Notes: a model not told the origin generated them from the letters alone. A stretch of 55,555 bases of DNA from SLRI01 sp964393275 (GCA_964393275.1 CAYMTA010000019.1:1-55555), one strand, 5' to 3'; positions 26,953 through 36,975 are shown, numbered from the stretch's first letter. A program made the numbers and translations.

Positions 26953-27927
26953 ATGACCCGCACCTTCGATCTCTCGATCATCGTTCCCCTCTACAACGAG
27001 GAGGAGAGCATCGGGCCGATGCACGAGGCGATCCGCGCCGCCGTGGCGGACCTGCCCGGCAGCGTCGAGGTCGTGTTCGTCGACGACGGCAGCCGGGACC
27101 GGACCTTCGCGCTCGCCCAGGCCCTCCCGCGCCACCAGGCGAACGTCCACCTCCGGCTGGTGAAGTTCCGCCGCAATTTCGGCCAGACCGCCGCCATGGC
27201 CGCCGGCATCGAGCACGCCCGCGGCCGCATCCTGATCACCATGGACGGCGACCTGCAGAACGACCCGGCGGACATCCCCCTCTTTCTCGCCAAGATCGAC
27301 GAAGGCTTCGACCTCGTCGTCGGCTGGCGCCACGCCCGCCAGGACCACTGGTCGCGCGTCCTGCCCTCCAGGGTCGCCAACTGGCTGATCGGCAAGGCGA
27401 CCGGCGTGCCGATCAAGGACAATGGCTGCTCGCTCAAGGCCTACCGGGCCGAGCTCATCAAGGAGATCCCGCTCTATGCGGAGATGCACCGCTTCATTCC
27501 GGCGATGAGCTCGCTCGCCGGCGCCAGGATCGCCGAGATCAAGGTGCGCCACCACGCCCGCCGCTTCGGCCACTCGAAATACGGCTTCTCGCGGATCTAC
27601 AAGGTGTTCCTCGATCTGCTCGCGATCAGCACGATCCTCGGCTTCAATCGCCGGCCGATGCTCGCCTTCGCCGGGCTCGCCACGGTCGCCACCGGCATCG
27701 GCCTCGTCAGCCTCGGCTCGGCCCTGGTCTACGGCCTGACGGCGCACGACCAGCCGGGCATCGTCTTCAGCGGGCTCGCCGTGCTGTTCGGCGCCCTCGC
27801 CATCTTCCTCATGGTGCTCGGCCTGCTCAGCCAGCTCATCTACGGCACCATGGCCCGCCGCTTCGATCCGTTCCGCCGCCTCGCGGCCCGGCCGGTCGCC
27901 GCCCCGGCCGGGGAGCGCCCGGCATGA
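26953..27927 (+). CDS. GT2-family membrane glycosyltransferase (DPM1/ArnC-like)
   Basis: A 324-aa polyprenyl-phosphate glycosyltransferase-type GT2 enzyme. The GT-A domain starts with LSIIVPLYNEEESIGPMHEA, has VFVDDGSRDRT, and a good metal-binding motif TMDGDLQNDP near residue 97. FGHSKYGFSRIYKVFLDL precedes two C-terminal membrane helices (about 235-260 and 270-300). This is the layout of enzymes that load a sugar onto polyprenyl phosphate, which would supply a GT-C transferase such as the GT39 protein at 9.3 kb. Stop overlaps the start of the next gene (ATGA). The start at 26953 was chosen because it begins the conserved first strand. Confidence 0.9.
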   Translation: MTRTFDLSIIVPLYNEEESIGPMHEAIRAAVADLPGSVEVVFVDDGSRDRTFALAQALPRHQANVHLRLVKFRRNFGQTAAMAAGIEHARGRILITMDGDLQNDPADIPLFLAKIDEGFDLVVGWRHARQDHWSRVLPSRVANWLIGKATGVPIKDNGCSLKAYRAELIKEIPLYAEMHRFIPAMSSLAGARIAEIKVRHHARRFGHSKYGFSRIYKVFLDLLAISTILGFNRRPMLAFAGLATVATGIGLVSLGSALVYGLTAHDQPGIVFSGLAVLFGALAIFLMVLGLLSQLIYGTMARRFDPFRRLAARPVAAPAGERPA

Positions 27928-28865
27928 GCACGCCAAATCGCATGGGCACGCAGGCCCTCCTGTCGGTGATCGTGCCGATCCGGCGCGATCACGCCAGCCT
28001 CGATCGGCTGCACGCCACCTACCGCACGACGCTCGAGGCCTCGGGCCACGCGCTGCAGCTCATCTATGTCGTCGACGGGCCGCTCCAGGCCAGCCTCGAT
28101 TCCCTGCGCCGCCTGAAGCAGGCCGGCGAGCCGATCGAGATCATCCACCACGCCCACGGCTTCGGCGAGGCGGCGGCGCTGACCACCGGCTTTCGCCATG
28201 CCAAGGGCGAGCTGGTCATGACCCTGACCGAGGAGGTCGAGGTCAAGCCGGGCGAGCTCGAGAAGCTGCTCGCCGCCGTCCAGGAGGACGATCTCGTCAT
28301 CGCCAGGCGGATGCCGCCGGACGGCAGCGGCCCGGGCAGGCAGCGCAAGTTCGAGCTCGCCGCCAGCCTGCTCTTCGGCGGCCGCTTCCACGACCTGCGC
28401 TCGGGGGTCAGGGTGATGCGCCGGGCCGTCCTCGAGGAGATCACCCTCTATGGCGACCAGCATCACTTCCTGCCGCTGCTCGCCGAGGCCCACGGCTTCA
28501 CCGTCCGCGAGGTCGAGGTCGACGCCGACCGCTCGGCCAGAAGGCCGCCCTCAAGGCCCAACCTCGCCCTCGTGCTCGACCTTCTGACCGCGTTCTTCCT
28601 GATCCGCTTCATCAGGAAGCCCTTTCGCTTCTTCGGCGGCTTCGGCTTCGCCGTGCTCGCCCTCGGCGGCCTCGTCACCGCCTATCTCGTCTTCGCCCGC
28701 CTGTTTTTGGGCGAGGCCCTGGTCGACCGCCCGGCGCTGATTCTCTCCTCCCTGATGATCGTGCTCGGCATCCAGATCATCTCGGTCGGCCTGATCGGCG
28801 AGATCATCACCTTCTCCTTCACCAGGGAGCACAAGGACTACAAGGTCGAGCGGATCGTCGACTGA
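27924..28865 (+). CDS. GT2-like protein with degenerate DxD, paralogue of the preceding gene
   Basis: A 313-aa protein with the same overall design as the preceding GT2 (soluble GT-A domain and two C-terminal membrane helices), coupled to it by a 4-bp ATGA overlap. Where the active enzyme has the metal-binding TMDGDLQNDP, this one has TLTEEVEVKPGE, and the VDDGS motif is replaced by VVDGPL. The acceptor-region basic loop is present but altered (DRSARRPPSRP versus GHSKYG). It may be a catalytically weak or inactive partner, for example a subunit of a heteromeric transferase, rather than an independent enzyme. No frameshift or truncation is seen. Confidence 0.75.
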   Translation: MSTPNRMGTQALLSVIVPIRRDHASLDRLHATYRTTLEASGHALQLIYVVDGPLQASLDSLRRLKQAGEPIEIIHHAHGFGEAAALTTGFRHAKGELVMTLTEEVEVKPGELEKLLAAVQEDDLVIARRMPPDGSGPGRQRKFELAASLLFGGRFHDLRSGVRVMRRAVLEEITLYGDQHHFLPLLAEAHGFTVREVEVDADRSARRPPSRPNLALVLDLLTAFFLIRFIRKPFRFFGGFGFAVLALGGLVTAYLVFARLFLGEALVDRPALILSSLMIVLGIQIISVGLIGEIITFSFTREHKDYKVERIVD

Positions 28866-29023
28866 GCGGGGCGGCGGCCGGACGCAAGCCCTTGCAAGGG
28901 CTCGCTTCCCTCGTGCCCGGGAGAGGATGACATCTGGCGATTTCGGCCCGGAGATCGTGCTTCCAGGAGCGCTGTAGTGTCGATATTCTGGCCATGCGAA
29001 ATAGCCAGAGACGAACCTCCACC

Positions 29024-29284
29024 ATGTCGGAAAAGCGCTGGTCGCTGCAGGATGCCAAGAACCGGCTGAGCCGGGTGGTCGATGCCGCCCGGGCCGGCGA
29101 GGCGCAGGTCGTGACCCGACATGGCAAGCCTGCCGCGGTCGTGCTGTCGTTCGAGAGCTATGAACGGTTGAAGGGCCTCGAAGACCGGGCGCTGCCTTCC
29201 TTTCGCGACCTGCTGCTGGCCATGCCGCAGGACGATGGCGAGCTCGAGCGCATCGATATCGAGCCCGGGCCGGTCGAGCTCTAG
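29024..29284 (+). CDS. Phd/YefM-type antitoxin
   Basis: An 86-aa protein with the Phd/YefM N-terminal DNA-binding fold: WSLQDAKNRLSRVVDAARAG, then AQVVTRHGKPAAVVLSFESY. The C-terminal tail (about residue 50 onward) is acidic and would wrap the toxin. The stop is immediately followed by the GTG of the PIN toxin gene, the usual tight coupling. ATG 29024 is chosen for its standard family N-terminus; an in-frame ATG at 28994 is possible. Antitoxins of this type normally repress their own operon. Confidence 0.85.
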   Translation: MSEKRWSLQDAKNRLSRVVDAARAGEAQVVTRHGKPAAVVLSFESYERLKGLEDRALPSFRDLLLAMPQDDGELERIDIEPGPVEL

Positions 29285-29707
29285 GTGTTCCTTCTCGACA
29301 CGATGGTGCTCTCCGAGCTCCGCAAGCGGCAGCGCGACCCCAACCTGGTCGCGTGGCTCGGCGCCGTGCCGGAGAGCAGCCTCCATCTCAGCGTGGTGAC
29401 GATCGGCGAGATCGAGAAGGGCATCGCGCGTGTCGCCGGCCGCGACGCAACCTTCGCCCGACACCTCGAGGCCTGGCTCGACGCCGTGCTGCGCGGCTTC
29501 GCCGATCGGATCCTCGGCATCGATGTCAGGATCGCCCGCCGCTGGGGGCGGCTCGCCGCCGCGCATGGCCATGCCGGCGCCGATCTTTTGATCGCCGCCA
29601 CGGCCCTCGAGCACGGCCTGACGGTGGCGACCCGCAATCTGCGCCACTTCGCGGGGACAGGCATCCTTGTGGTGGATCCCTTTACGCCTGCCATGGAGGA
29701 GCGGTGA
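29285..29707 (+). CDS. PIN-domain toxin, VapC/FitB-like
   Basis: A 140-aa PIN-domain ribonuclease toxin. The first acidic residue lies in FLLDTMVLSEL (Asp5). A Glu follows in VVTIGEIEKGI, an Asp in HAGADLLIAATALEHGLTVA, and the final acidic position in GILVVDPF; this is the full metal-binding set. Length and the TRNLRHFAGTGI strand match FitB/VapC proteins. GTG 29285 directly abuts the antitoxin stop. The pair may stabilise the replicon or simply be accessory. Confidence 0.85.
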   Translation: MFLLDTMVLSELRKRQRDPNLVAWLGAVPESSLHLSVVTIGEIEKGIARVAGRDATFARHLEAWLDAVLRGFADRILGIDVRIARRWGRLAAAHGHAGADLLIAATALEHGLTVATRNLRHFAGTGILVVDPFTPAMEER

Positions 29708-29974
29708 GGCTCGTCGGCTGCGCCCGGGTCGGCACGCAGGAGACCAGGCCCTTCGCCCGCCCGTTCCGGGGAAGGCCCCGGTCGACCGTCCGGCGCATCG
29801 CCATCCCAGATGATCCGATAAGGTATATTATGACAAATCATTGTGGTCCGGGCCGGCGCCACGCCCGGCCGCATGCGGCGAAAGGCGCGCGGCTGCCGGG
29901 TTGGTCGAGCCGGTTGCCAGAGGCTATCACATGCTCGTCACCCGACCTCACGCAACCGTGAAGAGCTCAGCCCC

Positions 29975-31171
29975 ATGTCCGATCTCACCGCCCTCCAGAC
30001 CGAGCTCCAGAGCCTGGCCCGCCGGATCGCCCGGGACGTGGTGGCGCCCAGGGCCGCCGAGCTCGACCGGACCGAGGCCTATCCCTGGGCCACGGTCGAG
30101 GCGCTGACGGCGGCGGGCCTCATGGGCATGACCATCCCGACCGCCTTCGGCGGCCAGGGCCTGGGCGTGCTCGAGGCCGTGCTCGTGGTCGAGGAGCTGG
30201 CCCGGGTCTGCGGTGTCACGGGGCGGATCGCCGTCGAGGGCAATCTCGGTGCCGTGGGGGCGATCATGGCCTACGGTACCGAAGCGCAGAAGAAGCTCGC
30301 CGCCGATCTCGTGCTTTCCGGCGACAAGCCCGCCATCTGCATCACCGAGCCCGAGGCCGGCAGTGCGGCGACCGAGATGCGCACCACCGCCCGCCGCCGA
30401 GGCGACAGCTATGTGCTCGACGGCAGCAAGACCTGGATCACCGGCGGCGGGGTCTCGAAGCTCCATCTGATCTTCGCCCGGGTGCTCGACGAGGCCGGCC
30501 AGAAGCAGGGCATCGGCGGCTTCATCGCCGTGGCCGGCGAGCGGCCGGGGCTCGAGATCGGCCGTCGCCTGCCGGCCATGGGGCTGCGCGGCCTGCCCGA
30601 GACCGAGATCCACCTCAACCGCCTGACCCTGCCCGCCGATCGCCTGCTCGTGCCGCCGGACGGCCTCGAGAACGGCTTTCGGGCCCTGATGCGCGCCTAC
30701 AACAGCCAGCGGACCGGGGCCGCCGCGGTCGCCCTCGGCATCGCCCAGGGCGCCTTCGACCTCGCCCTCGCCTATGTCGGCGACCGCCGGCAGTTCGGCC
30801 GGCCGCTCGCCGCCTTCCAGGGGCTGCAGTGGATGCTCGCCGACATGTCGGTCCAGCTCGAGGCGGCCCGCCTCCTGGTCCACCAGGCGGCGGCCAGCGC
30901 TGTCGCCGATCGCCACGGCTTTCCCGACATGGCCGCCGCCGCCCGGGCCAAGCTCTTCGCCGCCGAGATGGCGCAGAAGGTGACCAACGACGCGCTGCAG
31001 CTCTTCGGCGCCAACGGCTACGGCCGCGACCTGCCGCTCGAGCGCATGGTCCGCGACGCGCGCATGTTCACGATCGGCGGCGGCACCGCCCAGATCCTGC
31101 GCAACCAGCTCGCCGGCCGGCTCCTGGCGGACGGCCCGCCGCCCGTCGCCATGCGCCGGGCGGTTGCCTGA
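29975..31171 (+). CDS. Acyl-CoA dehydrogenase-fold protein, possible 3-sulfinopropanoyl-CoA desulfinase type
   Basis: A 398-aa flavoprotein of the acyl-CoA dehydrogenase fold: CITEPEAGSAATEMRT, KTWITGGG, DRRQFGRPLAAFQGLQWMLA, QLFGANGYGRDLPLERMVRD. The residue that is the catalytic Glu in short/medium-chain enzymes (EGT in YEGTNQI) is Gly here (IGGGTAQI). The alternative helix-G position, which in isovaleryl-CoA dehydrogenase is Glu, is Gln245 (YNSQRTG). Arg84 is present in VCGVTGRIAVEG. Loss of both bases together with an Arg at 84 is what I recall for the 3-sulfinopropionyl-CoA desulfinase of Advenella, so the protein may be a desulfinase rather than a dehydrogenase. This rests on recollection and needs alignment. 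ATG 29975; no CoA ligase or beta-oxidation genes are adjacent. Confidence 0.75.
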   Translation: MSDLTALQTELQSLARRIARDVVAPRAAELDRTEAYPWATVEALTAAGLMGMTIPTAFGGQGLGVLEAVLVVEELARVCGVTGRIAVEGNLGAVGAIMAYGTEAQKKLAADLVLSGDKPAICITEPEAGSAATEMRTTARRRGDSYVLDGSKTWITGGGVSKLHLIFARVLDEAGQKQGIGGFIAVAGERPGLEIGRRLPAMGLRGLPETEIHLNRLTLPADRLLVPPDGLENGFRALMRAYNSQRTGAAAVALGIAQGAFDLALAYVGDRRQFGRPLAAFQGLQWMLADMSVQLEAARLLVHQAAASAVADRHGFPDMAAAARAKLFAAEMAQKVTNDALQLFGANGYGRDLPLERMVRDARMFTIGGGTAQILRNQLAGRLLADGPPPVAMRRAVA

Positions 31172-31266
31172 CGTTCGGCAAGGATCCCTTTTTACGTTAA
31201 AAAAATTGCCGACTTTCCCGTATTGCGTTATTCCTGCGGCCGGATGCCCCAGCCCAGGAACCGGCC

Positions 31267-31653
31267 ATGTCGCCCGTCGCCCGCCGCCAGCTGCTCGCCC
31301 TGCTCGCCCTCGCTCCGGCGGCGAGCTTCGGCGTCGGCCAGCCGGCCGACGCCGCGGCCTGGACCCGGCTTTTCCATGATCTGGAAAGCGCCCGCCTGAT
31401 CGGCCGGGCCGTGCTCGAGAGCCATCCCGATCTCGGCTCGGCCGAGGCGATCAGGGAGCGGCTGCGGCAGCGGCACGCGGTGCTCCGGGAGCTGCTCGAC
31501 GACACGCCCGACCGGCCGCCGGCACCCGTCCTCGCCCCGGCTCTCGCCGAGGCCATCGCCGCCGATTTCGCGGCGCACCGCACCCTGACCGTCACCGGCT
31601 GGGTGCTGAGCCGAAGCGAGGCCGAGCTCTGCGCCCTGGTCCATCTCGCCTGA
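31267..31653 (+). CDS. Small exported protein upstream of GMC oxidoreductase
   Basis: A 128-aa protein with an N-terminal export signal. The start MSPVARRQLLALLALAPAAS contains an RR pair and could be Tat-like or Sec-like; cleavage is likely near QPADAAAW. The mature part is helical and acidic/basic-rich (residues about 35-85) and ends TVTGWVLSRSEAELCALVHL. AGGAA precedes ATG 31267 and the stop lies 20 bp before the GMC oxidoreductase, so the two are cotranscribed. Small exported partners are known for some membrane-bound GMC dehydrogenases (subunit 3 of gluconate dehydrogenase); the same role here is inferred from context only. Confidence 0.6.
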   Translation: MSPVARRQLLALLALAPAASFGVGQPADAAAWTRLFHDLESARLIGRAVLESHPDLGSAEAIRERLRQRHAVLRELLDDTPDRPPAPVLAPALAEAIAADFAAHRTLTVTGWVLSRSEAELCALVHLA

Positions 31654-31673
31654 GCGCCGGCCAGAGGCCCTGA

Positions 31674-33227
31674 ATGCTGATCGACTCCCGCACCCTGCCC
31701 GAAGCGGCCCGCATCGAGGCCGACATCGCCATCGTCGGCGGCGGCGCCGCCGGCATCGCCATCGCCCGCGAGTTCATCGGCGGCGGCCTCAGGGTCGCCC
31801 TCCTCGAATCCGGCGGCCTCGACTACGACGACGACACCCAGGACCTCTATGTCGGCGAGGTCACCGGCAACCCGAGCATCGCCCTCGACGCCTCGCGGCT
31901 CCGCTATCTGGGTGGCACCAGCAATCACTGGGCCGGCTATTGCCGCCCCCTCGACGAGGCCGATTTCACCCCCCGCCCCTGGGTGCCGCACAGCGGCTGG
32001 CCGATCACCCGGGCGAGCCTCGATCCCTATTACCGGCGGGCGCACCCGGTCCTGCAGCTGGTCAGCGACGACTATCGGCCGGCCGAATGGACGGCGCAGA
32101 TGCCGCCCATCTTCACCTCGCCGGTGATGCGGGACCCGCTGCGGCCGGTGATCTTCCAGCAGAGCCCGCCGACCCGCCTGGGCTCCACCTACCGGGGGGA
32201 GCTCGACCAGGCCGCCAATCTCGCCGTCTATCTCTGGGCCAACCTCACCGAGATCGTCACCGATGAAGGGGGTGCCCAGGTCCAACACCTCGCCATGGCT
32301 TGCCTCGACGGGCGCCGCTTCACCGTCGAGGCCGGCCAGGTGGTGCTGGCGACCGGCGGCGTCGAGAATGCCCGCCTGCTCCTCTGCTCCAACCGCCGGG
32401 CCGAGGCGGGGCTCGGCAACGGCCACGACCTGGTCGGCCGCTACTTCATGGACCATCCGGCCTACCCGGCCGCCACCATCCTGCTCAACCAGCCCTCGGC
32501 CATCGCCCGGGCACCCGCCGACCAGATCATCGACGTGCTCTGCGGCATCGATCTCGAGGTCGAGGAGAGGGAGCGTCTCCTGCGCTTCGTCACCGCGGTC
32601 CAGCCGGTGCCGCCGCCGGAGGGCGAGGAGGCGGGCTACGTGGCGCTGCGCGAGCTCACCCGCAACCTTCGCCGGGGCATCTGGCCGAGCGACCTCATGG
32701 GCCGGCTCGGCACCGTCCTCGCCGATCTCGATGGCACGACGAGCGGCTTCTACAACCGCTTCTTCGCCAGCCCCGAGCTCTTGCGCCTGCGGGTCCATAT
32801 CGAGGTGGCGCCCAACCCGGAGAGCCGGGTCACCCTGATCGGCGAGCGCGACGCCCTGGGCCTCAACCGCGTGCGGCTGGACTGGCGGCTCACCGAGCTC
32901 GACCGGCTGAGCCTGCGCCGCAATCTCGAGATCGTCGGCGCGGCCTTCGGTGCCCGGGGATTCGGCCGGCTCCAGCTCGCCGACTGGCTGCTCGAGGAGC
33001 CTTTCGCCATTCCCGGCAACGGCTCCTACCACCATGTCGGCACGACGCGGATGAGCGACGACCCGAGGACCGGCGTGGTCGACCGCGACTGCCGCGTGCA
33101 CGGCATGCGCAATCTCTTCGTCGCCGGCAGCTCGGTCTTCCCGACCGAGGGGTTCGCCAACCCGACCCTCACCATCATCGCCCTCGGCCTCAGGCTCGCC
33201 GATCACCTGAAGAGCCTGCACGCCTGA
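31674..33227 (+). CDS. GMC-family FAD-dependent oxidoreductase
   Basis: A 517-aa flavoenzyme that would oxidise an alcohol group of a sugar, polyol or similar compound. The FAD-binding start is DIAIVGGGAAGIAIAREFI. The GMC signature RYLGGTSNHWAGYCRPLDEA follows, then QVVLATGGVENARLLL, and the C-terminal substrate domain has the catalytic His/Asn context: SYHHVGTTRM (His), then F-A-N-P-T-L-T (Asn). The closest design in memory is the bacterial sugar/choline dehydrogenase branch. A small exported protein is encoded directly upstream, as for three-component dehydrogenases, but no cytochrome subunit is adjacent. Electron acceptor unknown. Confidence 0.85.
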   Translation: MLIDSRTLPEAARIEADIAIVGGGAAGIAIAREFIGGGLRVALLESGGLDYDDDTQDLYVGEVTGNPSIALDASRLRYLGGTSNHWAGYCRPLDEADFTPRPWVPHSGWPITRASLDPYYRRAHPVLQLVSDDYRPAEWTAQMPPIFTSPVMRDPLRPVIFQQSPPTRLGSTYRGELDQAANLAVYLWANLTEIVTDEGGAQVQHLAMACLDGRRFTVEAGQVVLATGGVENARLLLCSNRRAEAGLGNGHDLVGRYFMDHPAYPAATILLNQPSAIARAPADQIIDVLCGIDLEVEERERLLRFVTAVQPVPPPEGEEAGYVALRELTRNLRRGIWPSDLMGRLGTVLADLDGTTSGFYNRFFASPELLRLRVHIEVAPNPESRVTLIGERDALGLNRVRLDWRLTELDRLSLRRNLEIVGAAFGARGFGRLQLADWLLEEPFAIPGNGSYHHVGTTRMSDDPRTGVVDRDCRVHGMRNLFVAGSSVFPTEGFANPTLTIIALGLRLADHLKSLHA

Positions 33228-33268
33228 GCCCCCTGCCCGGCCGCCCGCGAAAGCCTGGCCCGGATGCT

Positions 33269-33577
33269 TCAGCCGCGCGGCGCCGCCTCGGCGGCGACCA
33301 GGCGTTCCGGCAGCGGGGCCGGCAGCGGGGCCGGACCCATCGCGGCGGCATCGCCGCACACCAGGCCGGCATAGGCCCGCTCGAGCTGGTTGAGCTCGCG
33401 CAGATAGGCGCCGAGCGAGATGTCGCAGACCGCCGCCATGGTGGCCCTCGCCTGCATGTCGTTCATCACCCGCCGCTGCTCGACCGCCGCCGCCCCCAGG
33501 GTCTGCAGGTCGCTGCACGCCCCGAGGAGCGGCAGGCCGGCCGCCAGCGCCAGAAGCCCGTGTCGCCCATGCCCCAT
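33269..33577 (-). CDS. Small predicted lipoprotein
   Basis: A 102-aa predicted lipoprotein. A type II signal peptide ends in a lipobox L-L-G-A-C with the lipidated Cys at residue 21, followed by a helical region containing three more potential turns (AVEQRRVMNDMQARATMAAV) and a Pro/Ala-rich tail. Two further Cys residues (CDIS, VCGD) could form a disulfide. A GGGAGCAGG ribosome site precedes ATG 33577 and a sigma70-type promoter lies 37-65 bp upstream. Family and function not recognised. Confidence 0.6.
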   Translation of the reverse strand: MGHGRHGLLALAAGLPLLGACSDLQTLGAAAVEQRRVMNDMQARATMAAVCDISLGAYLRELNQLERAYAGLVCGDAAAMGPAPLPAPLPERLVAAEAAPRG

Positions 33578-33613
33578 TGTCCTGCTCCCACGGAATGATC
33601 TGTCAGGAATAGG

Positions 33614-33642
33614 ACTATAATCTTATTATTTGAAGCAGGCAA
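33614..33642 (-). promoter_or_regulatory. Sigma70-type promoter for the lipoprotein gene
   Basis: On the minus strand, -35 TTGCCT (33642-33637) and -10 TATAGT (33619-33614) are separated by exactly 17 bases in an AT-rich island otherwise absent from this GC-rich stretch. It points at the lipoprotein start 36 bp further on. The same island shares 17 of 18 bases (33613-33630) with the promoter region of the large surface protein at 51091-51108. Confidence 0.6.
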
Positions 33643-33650
33643 CCAGGAAG

Positions 33651-35300
<1,650 letters not shown>

Positions 35301-35376
35301 CGCTCTCCCCGCCCCGGTTGTCCTGCCTCCGTCTCTTGCGGCGGATGGGGGCGGAGATCAACGCGCGATGATGCTC

Positions 35377-35577
35377 TCAGCAAGAGCGCCTGCGGGACGG
35401 TGCCCGGTCCGCCTCCTTGGCGAGCGAATCCATCTTGGCCAGGAGAGCGCGCTTTTCGGGTGTGCGCGACAGCCCCTTGTTCCGGGCCCGCTCGACACGC
35501 TCCGCCGACAGCCCGCCGATCGCCGCCTTGCGCGCGGCGATCGCCTCGCCCATTTTCATGAGGTCGATCTTAATCAT
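35377..35577 (-). CDS. Small basic protein coupled to nucleotidyltransferase-fold gene
   Basis: A 66-aa, strongly basic protein: MIKIDLMKMGEAIAARKAAI with LSAERVERARNKG and a C-terminal Arg cluster. Its ATG at 35577 lies inside the last codons of the upstream gene (8-bp overlap ATGATTAA), so the two are translationally coupled. No family recognised. Such overlapping small-protein/nucleotidyltransferase arrangements occur in toxin-antitoxin-like modules, but the gene is not diagnostic on its own. Confidence 0.5.
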   Translation of the reverse strand: MIKIDLMKMGEAIAARKAAIGGLSAERVERARNKGLSRTPEKRALLAKMDSLAKEADRAPSRRRSC

Positions 35578-36178
35578 GCCGGATCGGCCTACCATCCGCT
35601 GTGCTGGAACCTCGATCGTTCAATGCTCGAAGAACGAAATCGACCGCGACACATTCTTCTCGCACACGCTTGCCAAGGTATTCTAAATCAAGCCGATCCG
35701 CAAGATCGACCAGGATACGCGCCTGCTCGAGCATATCGTCATGCCCAGAAGGATTGGCTTCGTATTGGGCAAGACGATCGGCGATCAGGTCCTCGATCGG
35801 TGGCATGGCGAGTATCGCCTCGGCGCCACCGTCGACCGCGAAGACCTTGAGGCGCCGCCGATCGGTTCTGTTGTGGAACAAGGGGCCGGACACCGCCTCG
35901 ACACCGATCTCGCCAAGCGGCGTCGTCAAATGAAGGCCGCGCAGCAGGCGGCCGGGGCGCGTCTCCCGCTCGAAGCCGACCGCGAGAAGTGCTGCCTCCA
36001 GCCGTTCATCGGTCTCGCAGAGATCGATGTCGCCGGACATGATGTCGCCGGCCGTGTAGAATTCGACCGCGGCACCGCCGACGATGATGATCGGCAGGCG
36101 GCTGCCCTCGGCGGCCGCCAGACGGCCCGCCTGCTCGATCCGTCGCAGGGCCTCGATGAACAACGGCCGGTAGGTCAT
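35570..36178 (-). CDS. Nucleotidyltransferase-fold protein (AbiEii/DUF6036-like)
   Basis: A 202-aa protein with a minimal nucleotidyltransferase core: LPIIIVGGAAVEFYTAGDIM then SGDIDLCETDERLEAAL. The GG and the D-I-D pair match the hG[GS] and [DE]h[DE] motifs of the MNT fold, followed by LGEIGVEAVSGPLF, where the third acidic position may lie. ATG 36178 is chosen because it starts just before the first predicted helix; the ORF extends upstream into unlikely sequence. Proteins of this kind occur as the toxin or modifying enzyme in AbiE-like or related systems, often with a small partner gene, as here. No experimental role can be claimed. Confidence 0.6.
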   Translation of the reverse strand: MTYRPLFIEALRRIEQAGRLAAAEGSRLPIIIVGGAAVEFYTAGDIMSGDIDLCETDERLEAALLAVGFERETRPGRLLRGLHLTTPLGEIGVEAVSGPLFHNRTDRRRLKVFAVDGGAEAILAMPPIEDLIADRLAQYEANPSGHDDMLEQARILVDLADRLDLEYLGKRVREECVAVDFVLRALNDRGSSTADGRPIRHD

Positions 36179-36312
36179 CGCTCGATCATCGCCCCGTTCG
36201 TGCCGCCGGTCCAGCCGGCCGATTCCCGCATCGGCATCGTTTCCACCCTTGCCATCGCCGGGCGATCCGCGGCCCATGACGGAGCATCGATGCGCCAACC
36301 GACAAAAGCCTC

Positions 36313-36975
36313 ATGCAGACCATGACCACCCCCGACGGCCTGATCCTCGGCGAGGACGGCAGGCAGCGCTGCTGGTGGCACGGCAGCGATCCCCTCTACC
36401 GGGCCTATCACGACAGCGAATGGGGCCGGCCGCAGGCCGACGACCGGCGGCTCTTCGAGAAGCTCTGCCTCGAGGGCTTCCAGGCCGGCCTCTCCTGGCT
36501 CACCATCCTCAGGAAGCGCGAGAGCTTCCGCCGGGCCTTCGAAGGCTTCGACCCGGCGGCGGTCGCCCGCTTCGACGCCGCCGACATCGAGCGGCTGCTG
36601 GTTGACGCCGGCATCGTCCGCCACCGGGGCAAGATCGTCTCGGCGATCAACAACGCCGCCCGGGCGCTCGAGCTCGAGGCCGAGGCCGGCTCGCTCGCCG
36701 CCTTCCTCTGGCGCTTCGAGCCCACCCCCGAAAGCCGCCCCAGAAAGCTCGACCGGGCGACCCTCGCCACCCTCGCCCAGACGGCCGAATCCAGGGCCCT
36801 CGCCAAGGCGCTCAAGGGCCGCGGCTGGACCTTCGTCGGGCCCACCACCATCTACGCCTTCATGCAGGCGACCGGCATCGTCAACGACCATCTCGAGGGC
36901 TGCTGCGTCCGCCCCGAGATCGAGGCCGCCCGCGCCGCCTTCACGAGGCCGCGCGGCACCGCTGAAGTGACTTGA
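36313..36975 (+). CDS. tag: DNA-3-methyladenine glycosylase I
   Basis: Base-excision repair enzyme removing 3-methyladenine. The 220-aa product has the zinc-snap residues expected of Tag: Cys20 in RQRCWWHG, His in YRAYHDSEWG, and His/Cys in IVNDHLEGCCV. Between them lie LCLEGFQAGLSWLTIL and FVGPTTIYAFMQATG, the helix-hairpin-helix-like core. The stop overlaps the TTG start of the DsbD-like gene by four bases (TTGA), so the two are probably cotranscribed although functionally unrelated. Confidence 0.95.
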   Translation: MQTMTTPDGLILGEDGRQRCWWHGSDPLYRAYHDSEWGRPQADDRRLFEKLCLEGFQAGLSWLTILRKRESFRRAFEGFDPAAVARFDAADIERLLVDAGIVRHRGKIVSAINNAARALELEAEAGSLAAFLWRFEPTPESRPRKLDRATLATLAQTAESRALAKALKGRGWTFVGPTTIYAFMQATGIVNDHLEGCCVRPEIEAARAAFTRPRGTAEVT

